Under the pieces are notes generated by a model that saw only the letters and a program-made list of their open reading frames with translations, was not told the DNA's origin and ran no database searches. Positions 29,958-35,900 of a stretch of DNA of 64,000 bases are shown piece by piece (within the stretch, counting starts at the first letter, position 1; the number at the start of each line of letters is the position of its first letter). Position numbers and translations under genes: made by a program. The stretch lies in NCBI GenBank assembly GCA_948146395.1, contig OX411556.1, positions 30,021,056 through 30,085,055 on the forward strand, in the 5' to 3' direction. The stretch comes from Fragum whitleyi. Taxonomy: Eukaryota > Mollusca > Bivalvia > Cardiida > Cardiidae.

Positions 29958-32900
29958 ACACCCCAACATACACACACACACACAAATTTTACATAAGTCA
30001 TTTGTCTCCCACCAATGGGCCAATGATTACTAGTAAGCCTCAATGGGATGAGAAGCTGGTGGCTCAGAGGAAGTGCTGTGGTGTGATAATGGTAATTTAT
30101 GGAAACATCTTTACAGACTGCCAATAAGCTTTCACACACTTCTGATTTCTGAAAGTTTTAGAAATGACAGAGATAGCTTTAAATGAGTGTGGGTTTGTTG
30201 TTGAATAAGCTTGTCACCCCACTATGTAATAATTGTTTTACTGTTTACAAAAAAGTTATGATTTGATAAGTATTTCATGATGGACCTTAAAACAAGAAGT
30301 AAAATTTTGAAAATATGAAAGGATAATGCCATAATCACATGGCAAGCCTTATTTAATTTATCACGACCTAACTAAAATAGGAAAAAAAATAGTAAATTGC
30401 TCAAAAATACTGTTTAACCCTTTGCTGTTTAATCCCTGCTTTTTACATGCCTGTGATTTTATGATTGAGAAAATATTGTGAAAAAAGAAGAAATTGCTTC
30501 ATACTAGCAATTTCTTCTTTTTCCACACTATTTCCTACCCAACTGAATGGTTATTTTTCAAATTAAATCCACTTTAAATTTTCGTCTGCAAAACCTTTGG
30601 ATTTGGACAGGTCCAAAATTTTGTAAAACAGGAAAGGGTTAAAAGCATTATTTGTTTATTTCAGGGGAAGCATGGATGACCATCAAGTACAACAGGTATG
30701 TTAACCCACTACCAGACCACATAGAGGATAATTGTTTGTTTGAGTGTAAGATCAATTTATATTTCATTCAGTGAACAACAAAAGCTATATTTTTGTGATC
30801 AATAGCTTGTGTTGTTCACAAAAAATGATAGATTTATTGATCTTACCTGAAAGCAACAATTATTCTTTATCTTTAATGCAAAATGGGACTAAATGTGAAC
30901 ATTTTGAGACAAATTTTCTTGAAGTGGGCCTTTTTGCATGGGATTCTCAAGATTCTGTTTTCTGAAAACTTCTGTAGTACTCACCTTAAATTTGAGGAGT
31001 AATTTAAGAACAAATCGTTATAATTTAATTTTAGTTTTGATCATCAATAATCATGCCTTCTGATTGGCTAGAATGTTTGTTATACCCCCCACCTACGAAG
31101 TAGAGGGGGGTATATTGGTTTCACCAAAAATGTCAAATTCAAAATTTCTGCCTCCAGTAGCTCTGAGAGTATGTTATATGTAGTACGTACTTAGTGTTTA
31201 ATATGAAAAAAAATATGTAAAGAGGTGGGGGAATTGATAATTGTTGAGGCTCTGCATGGTTTCACCATGTCTGTCTGTCTGTCCATCCGTCCGTCTGTCC
31301 GTCTGTCCATAGACCTTTTGGTTTCCGGACTCTAACTCAAGAACCAAATGACCTACAATCATGAAACTTTATACAAATGTTCCTTTTAACCCAAGGAAGT
31401 GCCCTATTGTTTTTGGGTCATGTAGGTCAAAGGTCAAGGTCACAGTCAGCCTTTTTTTCGTTTCCGGACTCTAACTCAAGAACCAAGTGGCCTACAATCA
31501 TGAAACTTTATACAAATGTTCCTCATGACCCAAAGAAGTGCCCTATTGTTTTTGGGTTGCATAGGTCAAAGGTCAAGGTCACAGTAAATTTTTGTTCAAT
31601 TTTCGTTTCCGGACTCTAACTCTAGAACAAAGTGACCTGGACTCTTAACTCAAAAACCAAGCGACCTAGAATCATGAAACTTCATGCAAATGCTACATAT
31701 GACCTAAATATTAGTTACAAACACATGCATTAATATCACTTGCATTCTGACAAAGCGCTTGTGGGGGGTATTAGTCCGCTCTGCGACAGTTCTAGTTTTA
31801 TTCGTCAATGAAAACAATTTTGAGTATGCAGTTCATTTATTTTAGCTTCTGCATAAAGTAGTCCCTTAAGAAATCTGTTTCTTAACTAACAAATCTTAAC
31901 ATTTTTGCTTCATTGATATTGAATTAATTGAATCCCTTATTAAAAGACCATTACAGCACCTCTCAACAGCTGGGCTCTAGATTATGAAAATTAAAAACAT
32001 TTTTTGTGCCCGACTTAATTTTTTCTCAAATTTGAATTCAAATAAATGTGTGTACATAAAAGACAATATTAATGAATTGTTAATCCGCCTTGGCACATCC
32101 CTATTTTATTATCTTTTATGTGTATATATTTATTTTAGAATTAAAACAAAGTAGAACTTTAATCTTAAGTTGAAATTTGAGAAAACTTTGTGTTTAGGAT
32201 GAGAAAAGTTTCATAATCTCATATCCAGATGTCATAATTATTATCTTTAAAAGGCTGCCATGGTACTTGAGAGAGCTGGTATCAACCCTGAGTTAGTGTT
32301 GTCTGGAAGAAAGTCAGACGATCAAACAGAGGCTGTAACCTACTGCAGTGTTAACCTTCCATATCCGAAACCCATGTCCCCTGAAGAGTGTCCGGTTGCT
32401 GAGCGATTGTTCATAGTGTGCCAGCCGGCAGCTGTCCCTGAGAGAATTCTGCGTGATGCTTTCAGTAGATTTGGGAACTTGATTGATGTTTACCTACTCT
32501 CTGGTATGAAATTAATGCCCGAAAACTATTTTAACAAATTTCAAGTCTTTTGTCTGTCTACAGTAAGCAAATCAGTTTATGTTAGTGGGTAAAAGTTTAA
32601 ACTAAGTACTAAGTGTTTTGTATGAAAAAAAAAGAATATCTAAAGAGGTGGGGGAAATGATAATTGCTGAGACAATAATCAATTCCTACAACCCAGTTAG
32701 ATATTTTTTTCGTACAATACACTAATTTTATATTATATTTATCTTATAATATTAGTAGCCTTGTTTTTATGCCCCCGCATCGATAGATCGGGGGCATATT
32801 GTTTTACTGTTGTCCGTCCGTCTGTCTGTCTGTCTGCTAAAGTTAACCAAAAAACTTAACATTGCCAATATCTTCAAGCCTATTCAAGATACGAGGCTAA

Positions 32901-33355
32901 TATTTGTCATGATGATAGATCTCAATGATCCGCATCCGCTGGTACCAAAGTCAAGGTCAAGTGACAAGGTCAAGGTCATCTGTCAAGGTCAAACTTTGAA
33001 AAAAAATGCTGTTATGGGGGCATTCGTGTTTCACAAACACATCTTGTTTTCCATAGTTCAAACAGAAATACAAGTTTTTGCCATGTTCCTAGAAATAACC
33101 GCAGACATCATATAGGATGTTATCACACAGATATTTGTATTGTTGTATTGTTTGTATTGTTATAAGATAAAATAAATTTCAGGACGTAATTTTGGATACG
33201 CCAAGTATGGGTCCTCTGAATCTGCCAGGGCATGCATGAAAACACTGCACGGTCAAAGTGTGGCAGGTCAGAGGTTGAAGGTCCTCGAGGCTGAACCAAT
33301 GAAAAAGGAACTGGAGGATGGTAATAAACGCATGAGGAGGGATGACTCATTTTAA
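6091..33355 (+). CDS. RBM45: RBM45 orthologue, RNA-binding protein 45 (11 exons joined)
   Basis: Exons: 6091-6241, 12356-12453, 19077-19202, 22175-22301, 23782-23958, 25787-25897, 27234-27410, 29668-29812, 30665-30695, 32254-32503, 33183-33355. All junctions are GT-AG with matching phases, giving 1566 nt (521 residues plus stop). Four RRMs are visible: RRM1 about 11-85 (RLFIIG, KGVVYITF), RRM2 about 106-180 (RIFVII, KGFGYVRF), RRM3 about 287-365 (RLHITA, GIAYARF), RRM4 about 432-505 (RLFIVC, FGYAKY). A basic tail KRMRRDDSF resembles the C-terminal nuclear signal of vertebrate RBM45. The family binds RNA, shuttles to the nucleus and is linked to splicing and stress-granule-type assemblies. The Arg/Asp/Gly-rich linker between RRM2 and RRM3 appears longer than in vertebrates. 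The start codon follows gaacaaaa; no upstream in-frame alternative is preferred. Confidence 0.93.
6556..7429. mobile_element. hAT-like non-autonomous element in RBM45 intron 1
   Basis: The ends are CAGGGTTTTC and its inverse GAAAACCCTG. Flanks taaataat and ataataat match at 6 of 8 positions, as expected for an aged 8-bp duplication. The interior repeats 'ttttgactctt' phrases near both ends. No transposase frame was seen. Confidence 0.6.
7430..8195. other. RBM45 intron 1, unassigned part
   Basis: AT-rich sequence with no gene-like or clear repeat structure recognised. Confidence 0.5.
9680..11210 (+). pseudogene. Ty3/Gypsy integrase region, broken
   Basis: From about 9964 the frame shows the end of the linker, an H2C2 zinc finger (HLGHPG..., then CKTCYGC) and a DDE integrase core: ALDLLGPLPSG (first Asp), LKTDNAKNFTS (second Asp) and NGEVERQN (Glu). 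A C-terminal domain follows with GDKVLLKQKREN and a closing RPERHIKPPIRF before the stop at 11205. Breaks: a TAG in place of Trp at about 10126 (VW*PGID) and a one-base frameshift near 10510, just before the catalytic Glu. A MITE is inserted near the start. It resembles the Mag/K02A2.6-type lineage. Confidence 0.85.
9796..9963. mobile_element. 168-bp foldback MITE inside the Gypsy integrase region
   Basis: Terminal inverted repeat cagggcttgaaaatt / aattttcaagccctg. Inner inverted words around 'ctcgtcctgc' pair with 'gcaggacgag'. The flanks share tttac (9791-9795 and 9964-9968). The CAGGG...CCCTG ends are hAT-like. Confidence 0.75.
11487..11669 (+). repeat. Possible polypurine tract and 3' LTR of the Gypsy element
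   Basis: The string agggaggaaatg is followed by tgtagtgtatgg, which looks like a polypurine tract and an LTR start. A plausible LTR end is '...acttaca' at about 11668. With no 5' LTR in the window to compare, both edges are guesses. Confidence 0.4.
12356..12453 (+). CDS. RBM45: RBM45 exon 2 (residues 51-83)
   Basis: The acceptor is tctttttcag. The exon encodes VVYITFSK...AMEEMNGK...PRPLK, the second half of RRM1 including RNP1. It ends at AAA before gtaagcc, phase 0. The codon split with exon 1 rebuilds the Gly of the RNP1 motif. Confidence 0.93.
12464..12615. mobile_element. Dispersed short repeat 'agaggtacagataagagg' 10 bp after the exon 2 donor
   Basis: It shares agaggtacagataagaggg, 'tctttatttct', 'atgttgtgggtactcatt' and 'gcgattccaat' with copies at about 19486-19640 and 33760-33900. 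It also contains a small inverted repeat (ggaatcgtc / gcgattcc). Confidence 0.65.
12866..13136 (+). repeat. Hairpin-headed repeat, TATACCCCC type, copy 1
   Basis: The head tatacccccacct...gaggggagtata folds back. Then come 'gtctgtc' microsatellite-like words, 'actctaactcaagaa', 'aatcatgaaactt' and 'aggtcaaggtcacag'. The tail is gggggtattagtccgctt. The same order recurs at 31081 and 34587. Confidence 0.75.
13137..13698. other. RBM45 intron 2, short repeat fragments
   Basis: It contains SINE-like tRNA words near 13230-13320 and, at about 13437-13500, an inverted fragment of the SINE body that recurs at 29135 and 55060. Otherwise unassigned. Confidence 0.45.
13699..14499. mobile_element. Non-autonomous TIR element (catggcgaaggacc ends)
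   Basis: catggcgaaggacc at 13699 is mirrored by ggtccttcgccatg ending near 14500. Subterminal 'tcggacatgtccgac' and 'ctgtcagaccgactgtctgac' palindromic words lie near the two ends. No transposase was seen. Confidence 0.6.
14500..14860. repeat. Dispersed repeat shared with 43855-44265
   Basis: Both copies carry 'gggactccttc', 'aaggagtctg', 'agatcttttca', 'aacatttgcttgcatc' and a hairpin of 'aatgctt...' type, in the same order. Confidence 0.6.
14867..15233. mobile_element. hAT-like short element (cagggc ends), copy 1
   Basis: It starts cagggcacatgtttgaccc and ends ctagcacaagccctg, with 'ttgacccccagaatttt' near the end. A related copy lies at 36476-36845. Confidence 0.5.
15234..16450. other. 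RBM45 intron 2, unassigned with NR-half-site-rich repeat
   Basis: The right part (16010-16450) repeats 'caaggtcaaa' phrases and 'tctgtctggagcatatctc', typical of the bivalve hairpin-headed repeats seen elsewhere here. The left part shows nothing clear. Confidence 0.45.
16451..17041 (+). repeat. Hairpin-headed (agctccactggc) tandem repeat, left part
   Basis: The head ttttagctccactggc is followed by 'gtgtccgtctgtgtgtccg', then ~165-bp units with 'ctcagaa', 'aaccaaattcactggaatgatcc' and 'tatgcattttatggg'. It is interrupted at 17042 and resumes at 18312-18535 with the same unit. Confidence 0.7.
17042..18311. mobile_element. 1.27-kb hAT-like insertion splitting the tandem repeat
   Basis: The left end cagtgctctcaataag mirrors the right end (cttatcaagagcattg). 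ctcca sits beside both junctions. The host repeat reads through when this block is removed. The left ~130 bp holds repeated acgtcc/ggacgt words; a (GT)n-poly(G) run lies at about 18178-18202. No transposase was recognised. Confidence 0.65.
18312..18535 (+). repeat. Right part of the interrupted tandem repeat
   Basis: It continues the 16451-17041 array with 'ttttatagtggaaactttga', 'atatcaaccaaatttcactg' and 'gatcagatggaaaatatg'. Confidence 0.7.
18536..19076. other. RBM45 intron 2, unassigned end
   Basis: AT-rich; no gene or clear repeat recognised up to the exon 3 acceptor. Confidence 0.5.
19077..19202 (+). CDS. RBM45: RBM45 exon 3 (residues 84-125)
   Basis: Acceptor gtctttcag, then VVVASTKRDGSVRDPREDEK and LRIFVIIPKTMKEEELTSEF. 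It links RRM1 to RRM2 and contains RNP2 of RRM2. It is phase 0 at both ends; the donor is gtaagc at 19203. Confidence 0.93.
19227..19472. mobile_element. TTAA MITE family 2, copy 1, 24 bp after the exon 3 donor
   Basis: TTAA then cccttgtcatgctg at the left; cagcatgacaaggg then TTAA at the right. It carries the central palindrome around cacatatgtgcag and 'caggaatattc'. TTAA flanks and a CCCTT terminus are piggyBac-like. Confidence 0.8.
19486..19640. mobile_element. 'agagga/tacagataagagg' repeat, copy 2
   Basis: Same landmarks as 12464-12615, including atgttgtgggtactcatt. Confidence 0.6.
19680..19925 (+). repeat. Two units of the 'aaggccccttttcctgtgat' tandem core
   Basis: Each unit contains 'gccc(c)ttttcc', 'gatatg', 'ccttcccat', 'ctgaccaagtttcatgaag' and 'attggaccat'. 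The units match the longer array at 59708-60644. Confidence 0.65.
20274..20600 (+). mobile_element. tRNA-derived SINE, near full length
   Basis: The head has gcgcagtggtagtgcgtcag (A-box-like) and 'ggtttgattccc' (B-box). The body is 'caccaatgggttgat...gggatagcagcttgaggctaggaaaggatg' and 'ccattgttaggtgctccag', ending in 'ggcattaaatcccattt'. Related copies lie at 40705, 45890, 52266, 58925 and 59345. Confidence 0.75.
20683..20942. mobile_element. MITE with central hairpin ('tcagggagctt' family), copy 1
   Basis: 'ttgatttcctctaaacaatc' pairs with 'gattgtttagaggaaatt'. The outer parts 'tcagggagctt...aatatgcat' and 'ggggtgctactattatggag' recur at 37911-38140 and 42936-43190. Confidence 0.65.
21030..21690 (+). 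repeat. Hairpin-headed repeat (ttagtcccctaccgg) with four ~160-bp cores
   Basis: Head 'ttagtcccctaccggtg...cggaggggactata', then a CCGT/CTGT microsatellite (21077-21135). Four cores follow, marked by 'ggatcc(c/t)gcgataa' at about 21146, 21308, 21468 and 21627, with 'atgactagatggcaatgtg'. Confidence 0.8.
21691..22174. other. RBM45 intron 3, remaining part
   Basis: It holds an inverted SINE-like fragment near 22010-22125 and otherwise nothing clear. Confidence 0.45.
22175..22301 (+). CDS. RBM45: RBM45 exon 4 (residues 126-167)
   Basis: Acceptor cttttatttgtag, then KYGEVHSVSVLRDKDSGVAK, GFGYVRFYRA and ALALEQCDR. This completes most of RRM2 including RNP1. The donor is AGGT/gtatgt (phase 1); the split codon makes Ser, restoring the CDRSF-type motif seen in vertebrate RBM45. 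Confidence 0.92.
22302..23328. other. RBM45 intron 4, mixed repeats
   Basis: It holds a poly-G run near 22606-22621 and, from about 23036, a repeat shared with 37025-37390 (a 'tcaggaaagattgaagactg...cagtcttcaatt' hairpin). No coding signal. Confidence 0.5.
23329..23609. mobile_element. MITE with 'aggcgtaact'-type ends, copy 1
   Basis: Ends cataggcgtatc and gttacgcccttg are inverted. tccag flanks both sides (23324-23328 and 23610-23614). A central hairpin 'actacagctta..taagctgtagt' is present. Copies lie at 49881-50045 (truncated) and 56177-56450 (opposite orientation). Confidence 0.75.
23782..23958 (+). CDS. RBM45: RBM45 exon 5 (residues 168-226)
   Basis: Acceptor tttcctacag. It encodes FKPKFAEPKKPIGE at the end of RRM2, then a strongly charged linker rich in Asp, Arg and Gly (DRDRDRGRDRGGRGG). 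The donor is GAG/gtttgt, phase 1. The upstream 'aag' at about 23758 was not used because the phase and the SF junction favour 23782. Confidence 0.9.
23997..24234. mobile_element. TTAA MITE family 2, diverged copy, about 40 bp after the exon 5 donor
   Basis: ccattgtcatgcttgac at the left, a palindromic 'gtacatatgtgcag' in the middle, and 'agcatggctagggttaa' at the right. Confidence 0.6.
24235..25786. other. RBM45 intron 5, AT-rich, mostly unassigned
   Basis: Apart from the palindromic repeat at 25172-25482, nothing clear was recognised. Confidence 0.45.
25172..25482. mobile_element. Palindromic dispersed repeat ('acttagtgttttgtatgaa' family), copy 1
   Basis: 'gaattgataattgtc' pairs with 'gacaattatcaattc', and the outer 'acttagta...tatgaaaaa' with 'ttttcata...actaagta'. 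The right segment ends with 'tatagttataagataaa'. Copies: 32601-33174 and 33909-34226; a fragment at about 31180-31255. Confidence 0.75.
25787..25897 (+). CDS. RBM45: RBM45 exon 6 (residues 227-263)
   Basis: Acceptor ttctgtacag, then LKRGFDDFGERDSRRTRRDD and FMADDGRSKYSMVGGGG, a low-complexity charged linker between RRM2 and RRM3. Phase 1 at both ends. The donor gtaacg is followed directly by a MITE. Confidence 0.9.
25903..26152. mobile_element. TTAA MITE family 2, copy abutting the exon 6 donor
   Basis: gtaaccctagtcatgctgaa begins at about +5 after the donor dinucleotide; 'caggacaagggttta' closes it. The 'ctgcacatatgtgcag' palindrome is intact. It is in the opposite orientation to copy 1. 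Confidence 0.75.
26153..27233. other. RBM45 intron 6, mixed repeats
   Basis: The segment at 26700-27000 has hairpin-headed repeat words ('tctgtctgtagac', 'caaaggtcaagga'). At about 27030-27090 there is an 'aattgcttgtaacaagc' hairpin of the same type as MITE family 1. Confidence 0.5.
27234..27410 (+). CDS. RBM45: RBM45 exon 7 (residues 264-322)
   Basis: Acceptor ttattttgcag, then NYSRAPETSPFDMIQKSAAP and GGQRLHITAPLGLTQNYLFK, LFNLVPGLEYCDLNEQT. This is the first half of RRM3; the VPGLEYC core matches vertebrate RBM45. Phase 1 at both ends, donor gtaagt. Confidence 0.94.
27535..28195. repeat. RBM45 intron 7, hairpin-rich repeats
   Basis: It includes a palindromic MITE at 27777-27926 (gaacaacaaaagctatat / atagcttttgttgttcac, flanked by outer arms aatcgtttgtt / aaacgatt) and CpG-containing 'gtgacgtcaca' at about 27670. 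Confidence 0.55.
28487..28635. mobile_element. Long-TIR MITE ('aaggtagtggacccgtaata' family), copy 1
   Basis: 'cttaaggcagtggatccgta' pairs with the right end 'gggtctactaccttaa', and 'atagttctgcaac' with 'gttgcagaactat'. Copies: 42297-42462, 61793-61932, 62772-62936 and a half copy ending at 62682. Confidence 0.75.
28871..29018. mobile_element. Short TIR element (gggccaacttatttc)
   Basis: gggccaacttatttc and gaaataagttggccc are perfect inverted ends of a 148-bp unit, with an internal 'atcagaatag..cttttctgat' arm. Confidence 0.7.
29135..29300 (+). repeat. SINE-body fragment shared with 55060-55348
   Basis: 'atgcccatatgagc', 'ccaagaa.ac', 'actgctgagatcc' and 'ttaacgtgctc' occur in the same order as at 55085-55200. 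Confidence 0.6.
29668..29812 (+). CDS. RBM45: RBM45 exon 8 (residues 323-370)
   Basis: Acceptor ttattgttgtag, then IAYARFQTPQCAAYAKDKLD, QFEYPIGSQVIVRFADGAG and KSQPSMDP. Second half of RRM3. The donor is AT/gtaagc, phase 2; reading through gives an immediate stop, so splicing here is required. Confidence 0.93.
29927..29985 (+). repeat. Poly(C) and (CA)n simple repeat
   Basis: A poly-C run followed by CA repeats within intron 8, next to a SINE-like fragment at 30000-30075. Confidence 0.9.
30414..30642 (+). mobile_element. TTAA MITE family 1, copy 1, 22 bp before exon 9
   Basis: TTAA + ccctttgctgtttaatccc at the left; acaggaaaggg + TTAA at the right. Central hairpin gaagaaattgctt..agcaatttcttc. 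229 bp including flanks. Its right end leaves only the terminal pyrimidine tract of the exon 9 acceptor. piggyBac-like by TTAA and CCCTTTG ends. Confidence 0.85.
30665..30695 (+). CDS. RBM45: RBM45 exon 9 micro-exon (residues 371-381)
   Basis: A 31-bp exon between tttatttcag and gtatgt encodes GSMDDHQVQQ after the split Met codon. It is required to keep frame between exon 8 (phase 2) and exon 10 (phase 0). It lies in the linker before RRM4. Confidence 0.85.
30727..30865. mobile_element. Palindromic MITE ('aacaacaaaagctat' family), copy 2
   Basis: 'gtgaacaacaaaagctatat' pairs with 'aatagcttgtgttgttcac'; outer arms 'gataattgtttg' / 'caacaattattc'. Copies at 27777-27926 and about 52704-52840. 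Confidence 0.7.
31081..31796 (+). repeat. Hairpin-headed repeat, TATACCCCC type, copy 2
   Basis: Head tataccccccacctac..gaggggggtata; CTGT/CCGT run at 31265-31312; 'ggactctaactcaagaacc' units with 'aaaggtcaaggtcacagt' twice; tail ggggggtattagtccgctc. Confidence 0.8.
31797..32253. other. RBM45 intron 9, unassigned end
   Basis: AT-rich; no repeat or coding signal recognised. Confidence 0.5.
32254..32503 (+). CDS. RBM45: RBM45 exon 10 (residues 382-464)
   Basis: It opens AAMVLERAGINPELVL, continues with a Pro-rich spacer (NLPYPKPMSPEECP), then ERLFIVCQPAAVPERILRDA and FSRFGNLIDVYLLS, the first half of RRM4. The acceptor context tctttaaaag is poor in pyrimidine but fits frame and phase. Donor TCTG/gtatga, phase 1. 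Confidence 0.9.
32601..33174. mobile_element. Palindromic dispersed repeat, copy 2, filling RBM45 intron 10
   Basis: It carries the same palindrome and right segment as 25172-25482 and 33909-34226, ending with 'ttataagataaaataa' 8 bp before exon 11. A TATGCCCCC-headed element (32768-33042) sits inside it. Confidence 0.75.
32768..33042 (+). mobile_element. Hairpin-headed element, TATGCCCCC type, nested in a repeat
   Basis: Head tatgcccccg..cgggggcata; CCGT/CTGT run 32811-32837; 'caaggtcaaggtcatc'; tail 'gggggcattcgtgtttcaca' with a small hairpin. cttgtttt lies at 32760-32767 and 33043-33050. Comparison with the uninterrupted copies at 25330 and 34075 shows it was inserted. Confidence 0.75.
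33183..33355 (+). CDS. RBM45: RBM45 exon 11 with stop (residues 465-521)
   Basis: Acceptor aaatttcag, then RNFGYAKYGSSESARACMKT, LHGQSVAGQRLKVLEAEP and a basic tail NKRMRRDDSF before TAA. It completes RRM4. A possible polyadenylation signal aataaa is at 33488-33493. Confidence 0.94.
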
Positions 33356-33483
33356 GTGGTAAGGTTAAATCTTTGCTATCAGGGAGGTGGAAATGCCCAT
33401 TTTTTTCTGTTTGTCCCTGGACAAGAAATACATGATTTTCTTGTCTAGGATCAACATGAACTTGCCCGCAAAAAAAGAGACTA

Positions 33484-33570
33484 GATGAATAAAAGAAATT
33501 ATTGTTTTTAATGAAGAAAATGCTGAAACCCAGCATTTTCTTCATTGAAAACAATATTTTTTACGTTTTA
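33484..33570. repeat. Hairpin repeat in or just past the RBM45 3' end
   Basis: 'attattgtttttaatgaaga', 'aatgctg' and the mirrored 'cagcattttcttcatt...aacaatatt' form a strong foldback, probably a MITE. If the transcript extends this far the hairpin would be in the 3' UTR. Confidence 0.55.
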
Positions 33571-33759
33571 ATATATAAACATTTTTCTAATTCATCTCTC
33601 TATCAAGTACCATTCTAAGATTTGTCCTCGATTTACTTGTCCATGGAAAAATGGACAAAGAAAAACATACTTGACGGCAGGTAGAAAAATCCATAAGTTG
33701 GCCATGGGAATTACACATCCCTGGCTATATAATCGCCTATTCCTCTTCTTGCCCAATTT

Positions 33760-33900
33760 CAGAGGTACAGATAAGAGGGGGTATAACCTGTTTGAAATCT
33801 TCATTTCTCATTGAAACTTTATGTTGTGAAAACTCATCTGAAATGTCTATGTAAGACAATTCTTATTAGAACCCACATTATAAGATTTGTGCATGTATTG
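33760..33900. mobile_element. 'agaggtacagataagagg' repeat, copy 3
   Basis: Same opening words as the copy next to exon 2, with 'aactttatgttgtg'. Confidence 0.55.
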
Positions 33901-33908
33901 ATAAATAT

Positions 33909-34226
33909 ATAATACGTACTTAGTGTTTTGTATGAGAAAAAATATCTAACGAGGTTGGGAGAATTGATCATTGTCGAGGCTCTGCCGAGACAATTATCAA
34001 TTCTCACAACAGAGTTAGATATTTTTTCATACAATACACTAAGTATGTATTATATTTATCTTATAACCTATATTTGTCTTGTTTTCGTCGGTGTTTCTAA
34101 CTGAAATGCAAGTTTCGAAAAATAACCACATTATATCATGTTCTAAAAATAACTATGTGATATCATAAAAAATATCATACGGGATGTTATCATACGGGTA
34201 TTTGTATAGTTATAAGATAAAATAAT
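33909..34226. mobile_element. Palindromic dispersed repeat, copy 3 (uninterrupted)
   Basis: 'gaattgatcattgtc...gacaattatcaattc' core and the complete right segment ending 'tatagttataagataaaa'. It serves as the empty-site reference for the nested insertion at 32768-33042. Confidence 0.75.
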
Positions 34227-34586
34227 TAAACTTGAAATCTAAAATATCCCTCTCTATCTGTAGCACTGAATCCCCTTTTTTGTCTCTCCCAAAAATTTGG
34301 AAATGGGCAATTATAAAATTAGTTAATTGTTTGAACAAAGTAATTTATTTTATTTACTTTATAATTCAAATCTGGAAAGTTGAAGAACAGAAACGTAATT
34401 TCATCAAATTTGAGTTATTGTCTGTAACTGATTTTAATATGGACCAAGTTAAACATTGCTGTCTAGTAATACTTTTATAGTAATAAAGCAAACTACAAGA
34501 GTAACAATTATTTTGACAATAATACTTAATAATTGACAATATTTACTATACACCATCATTGATATTGTAAATCTATGGACACCATT
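34227..34586. other. Unassigned intergenic stretch
   Basis: AT-rich; nothing recognised. Confidence 0.5.
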
Positions 34587-35073
34587 TATAACCCCACCTA
34601 CCAAGTCGAGGGAGGATTATTGGTTTGATTATGTCATGTCTGTACATCTATGCATCTGTCCACATTTTCATTTCCCTGCTCGAATTCAGGAACCAATTTA
34701 CCTAGAATTATGAAGTTTTATACACTTCTTGCTGAAGCGCCAATAATGTGAAATATTGTTTTTGGTTCAAGACGGTCAAAGGTCAAGGTCACAATTGAAC
34801 TTTGACCATAAACTGTTTCTAGACTCCAACTCAACTCCAAATCATGAAATTTCATACAATTTTTGCCCCAGATTCAAGGAATTATTATATTGTTTGGGGG
34901 TCATGTAGGTTAAAGGTCAAGGTCACAATTTCTTTTTTTTGCAACACAATTTTTTCTTTAATTTTTGCAAACAAAAAAATCTTTTATGTTGCAAACACAT
35001 CATGTACTATAGGCACTTATACAGGTACACAGCTTTTATGGTGGGTATTAATCTGCTTTGTGACAGCTCCAAT
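34587..35073 (+). repeat. Hairpin-headed repeat, TATACCCCC type, copy 3 (diverged)
   Basis: Words 'ataaccccacctaccaagtc', 'gtctgtacatctatgcatctg', 'aaaggtcaaggtcac' twice, and a tail 'gggtattaatctgctttgtg'. Confidence 0.65.
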
Positions 35074-35499
35074 TATGAATGTGATTGTGGCTAAACCAAG
35101 CATTTTTTTAGTACATAAACTCTTTTTTATTCTCAAAAAATTTGATTCAATATGTGCGGCCATACAGGACATTTGCTTTCTATAAAGACAAAGAATATAA
35201 AAAAACAGTCACTTTTTAATCACTGTCAGAGACATCTAAGTATTTTGGATTTGCCCATTAATTATGTGCTCAGATAATTCATGATCACAGTGGAGTGATA
35301 ATGATTTTCATGAAAAAATAGAAAGAGAAAAATAATTGACCATTCCCCATGATAACAAGGGAAAATAGGAGTTAAATGAAGCAATTGTTTGCAGCCAAAC
35401 CATCAGTAAAAGATCAAATATTTTGCATATTTCTCCTTTTGTTAATTGACTATAATTATGTAGTTGTGCTTCTGCTTACGATTGAAGATGTGTTTCAGG

Positions 35500-35900
35500 A
35501 CTGAAAACTTGACCTTGAAAATCACAGATGACCTTGATAAGAATTGATGACCTTTGATGTAATTGACCCAGAAGAGAGAAGGATTGACATAACTTACAAC
35601 TTGTACATTAACTGCGTGTAAAAAGGAGACATTACAATGAGGAATACAACCTGACCTTTAACCAAAATGGATGACCTTGAACTTTGGAGAGGCGCAACAG
35701 AGAAACCAACCTGACTTACAAACAGATGACCTTAAACCTCAGAATGGAGCCATACAGATTACAACTTGACAATTTTAAAACTTACAAAACTGAACGGATG
35801 ACCTCTACCTTTAGGATGCTGCTATGAAGATTATCAGTGACCTTTAACACAAACTGGTGACCTTGAAACTTGGATCAAGGAACATTGACTTACTACCAGC
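35500..35900 (+). repeat. Loose tandem repeat rich in TGACCTT words
   Basis: Around ten occurrences of (ga)tgacct(t) spaced irregularly, with recurring 'caacctgac', 'gatgaccttga' and 'cttgga'. The origin of the repeat is unknown. Confidence 0.5.
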
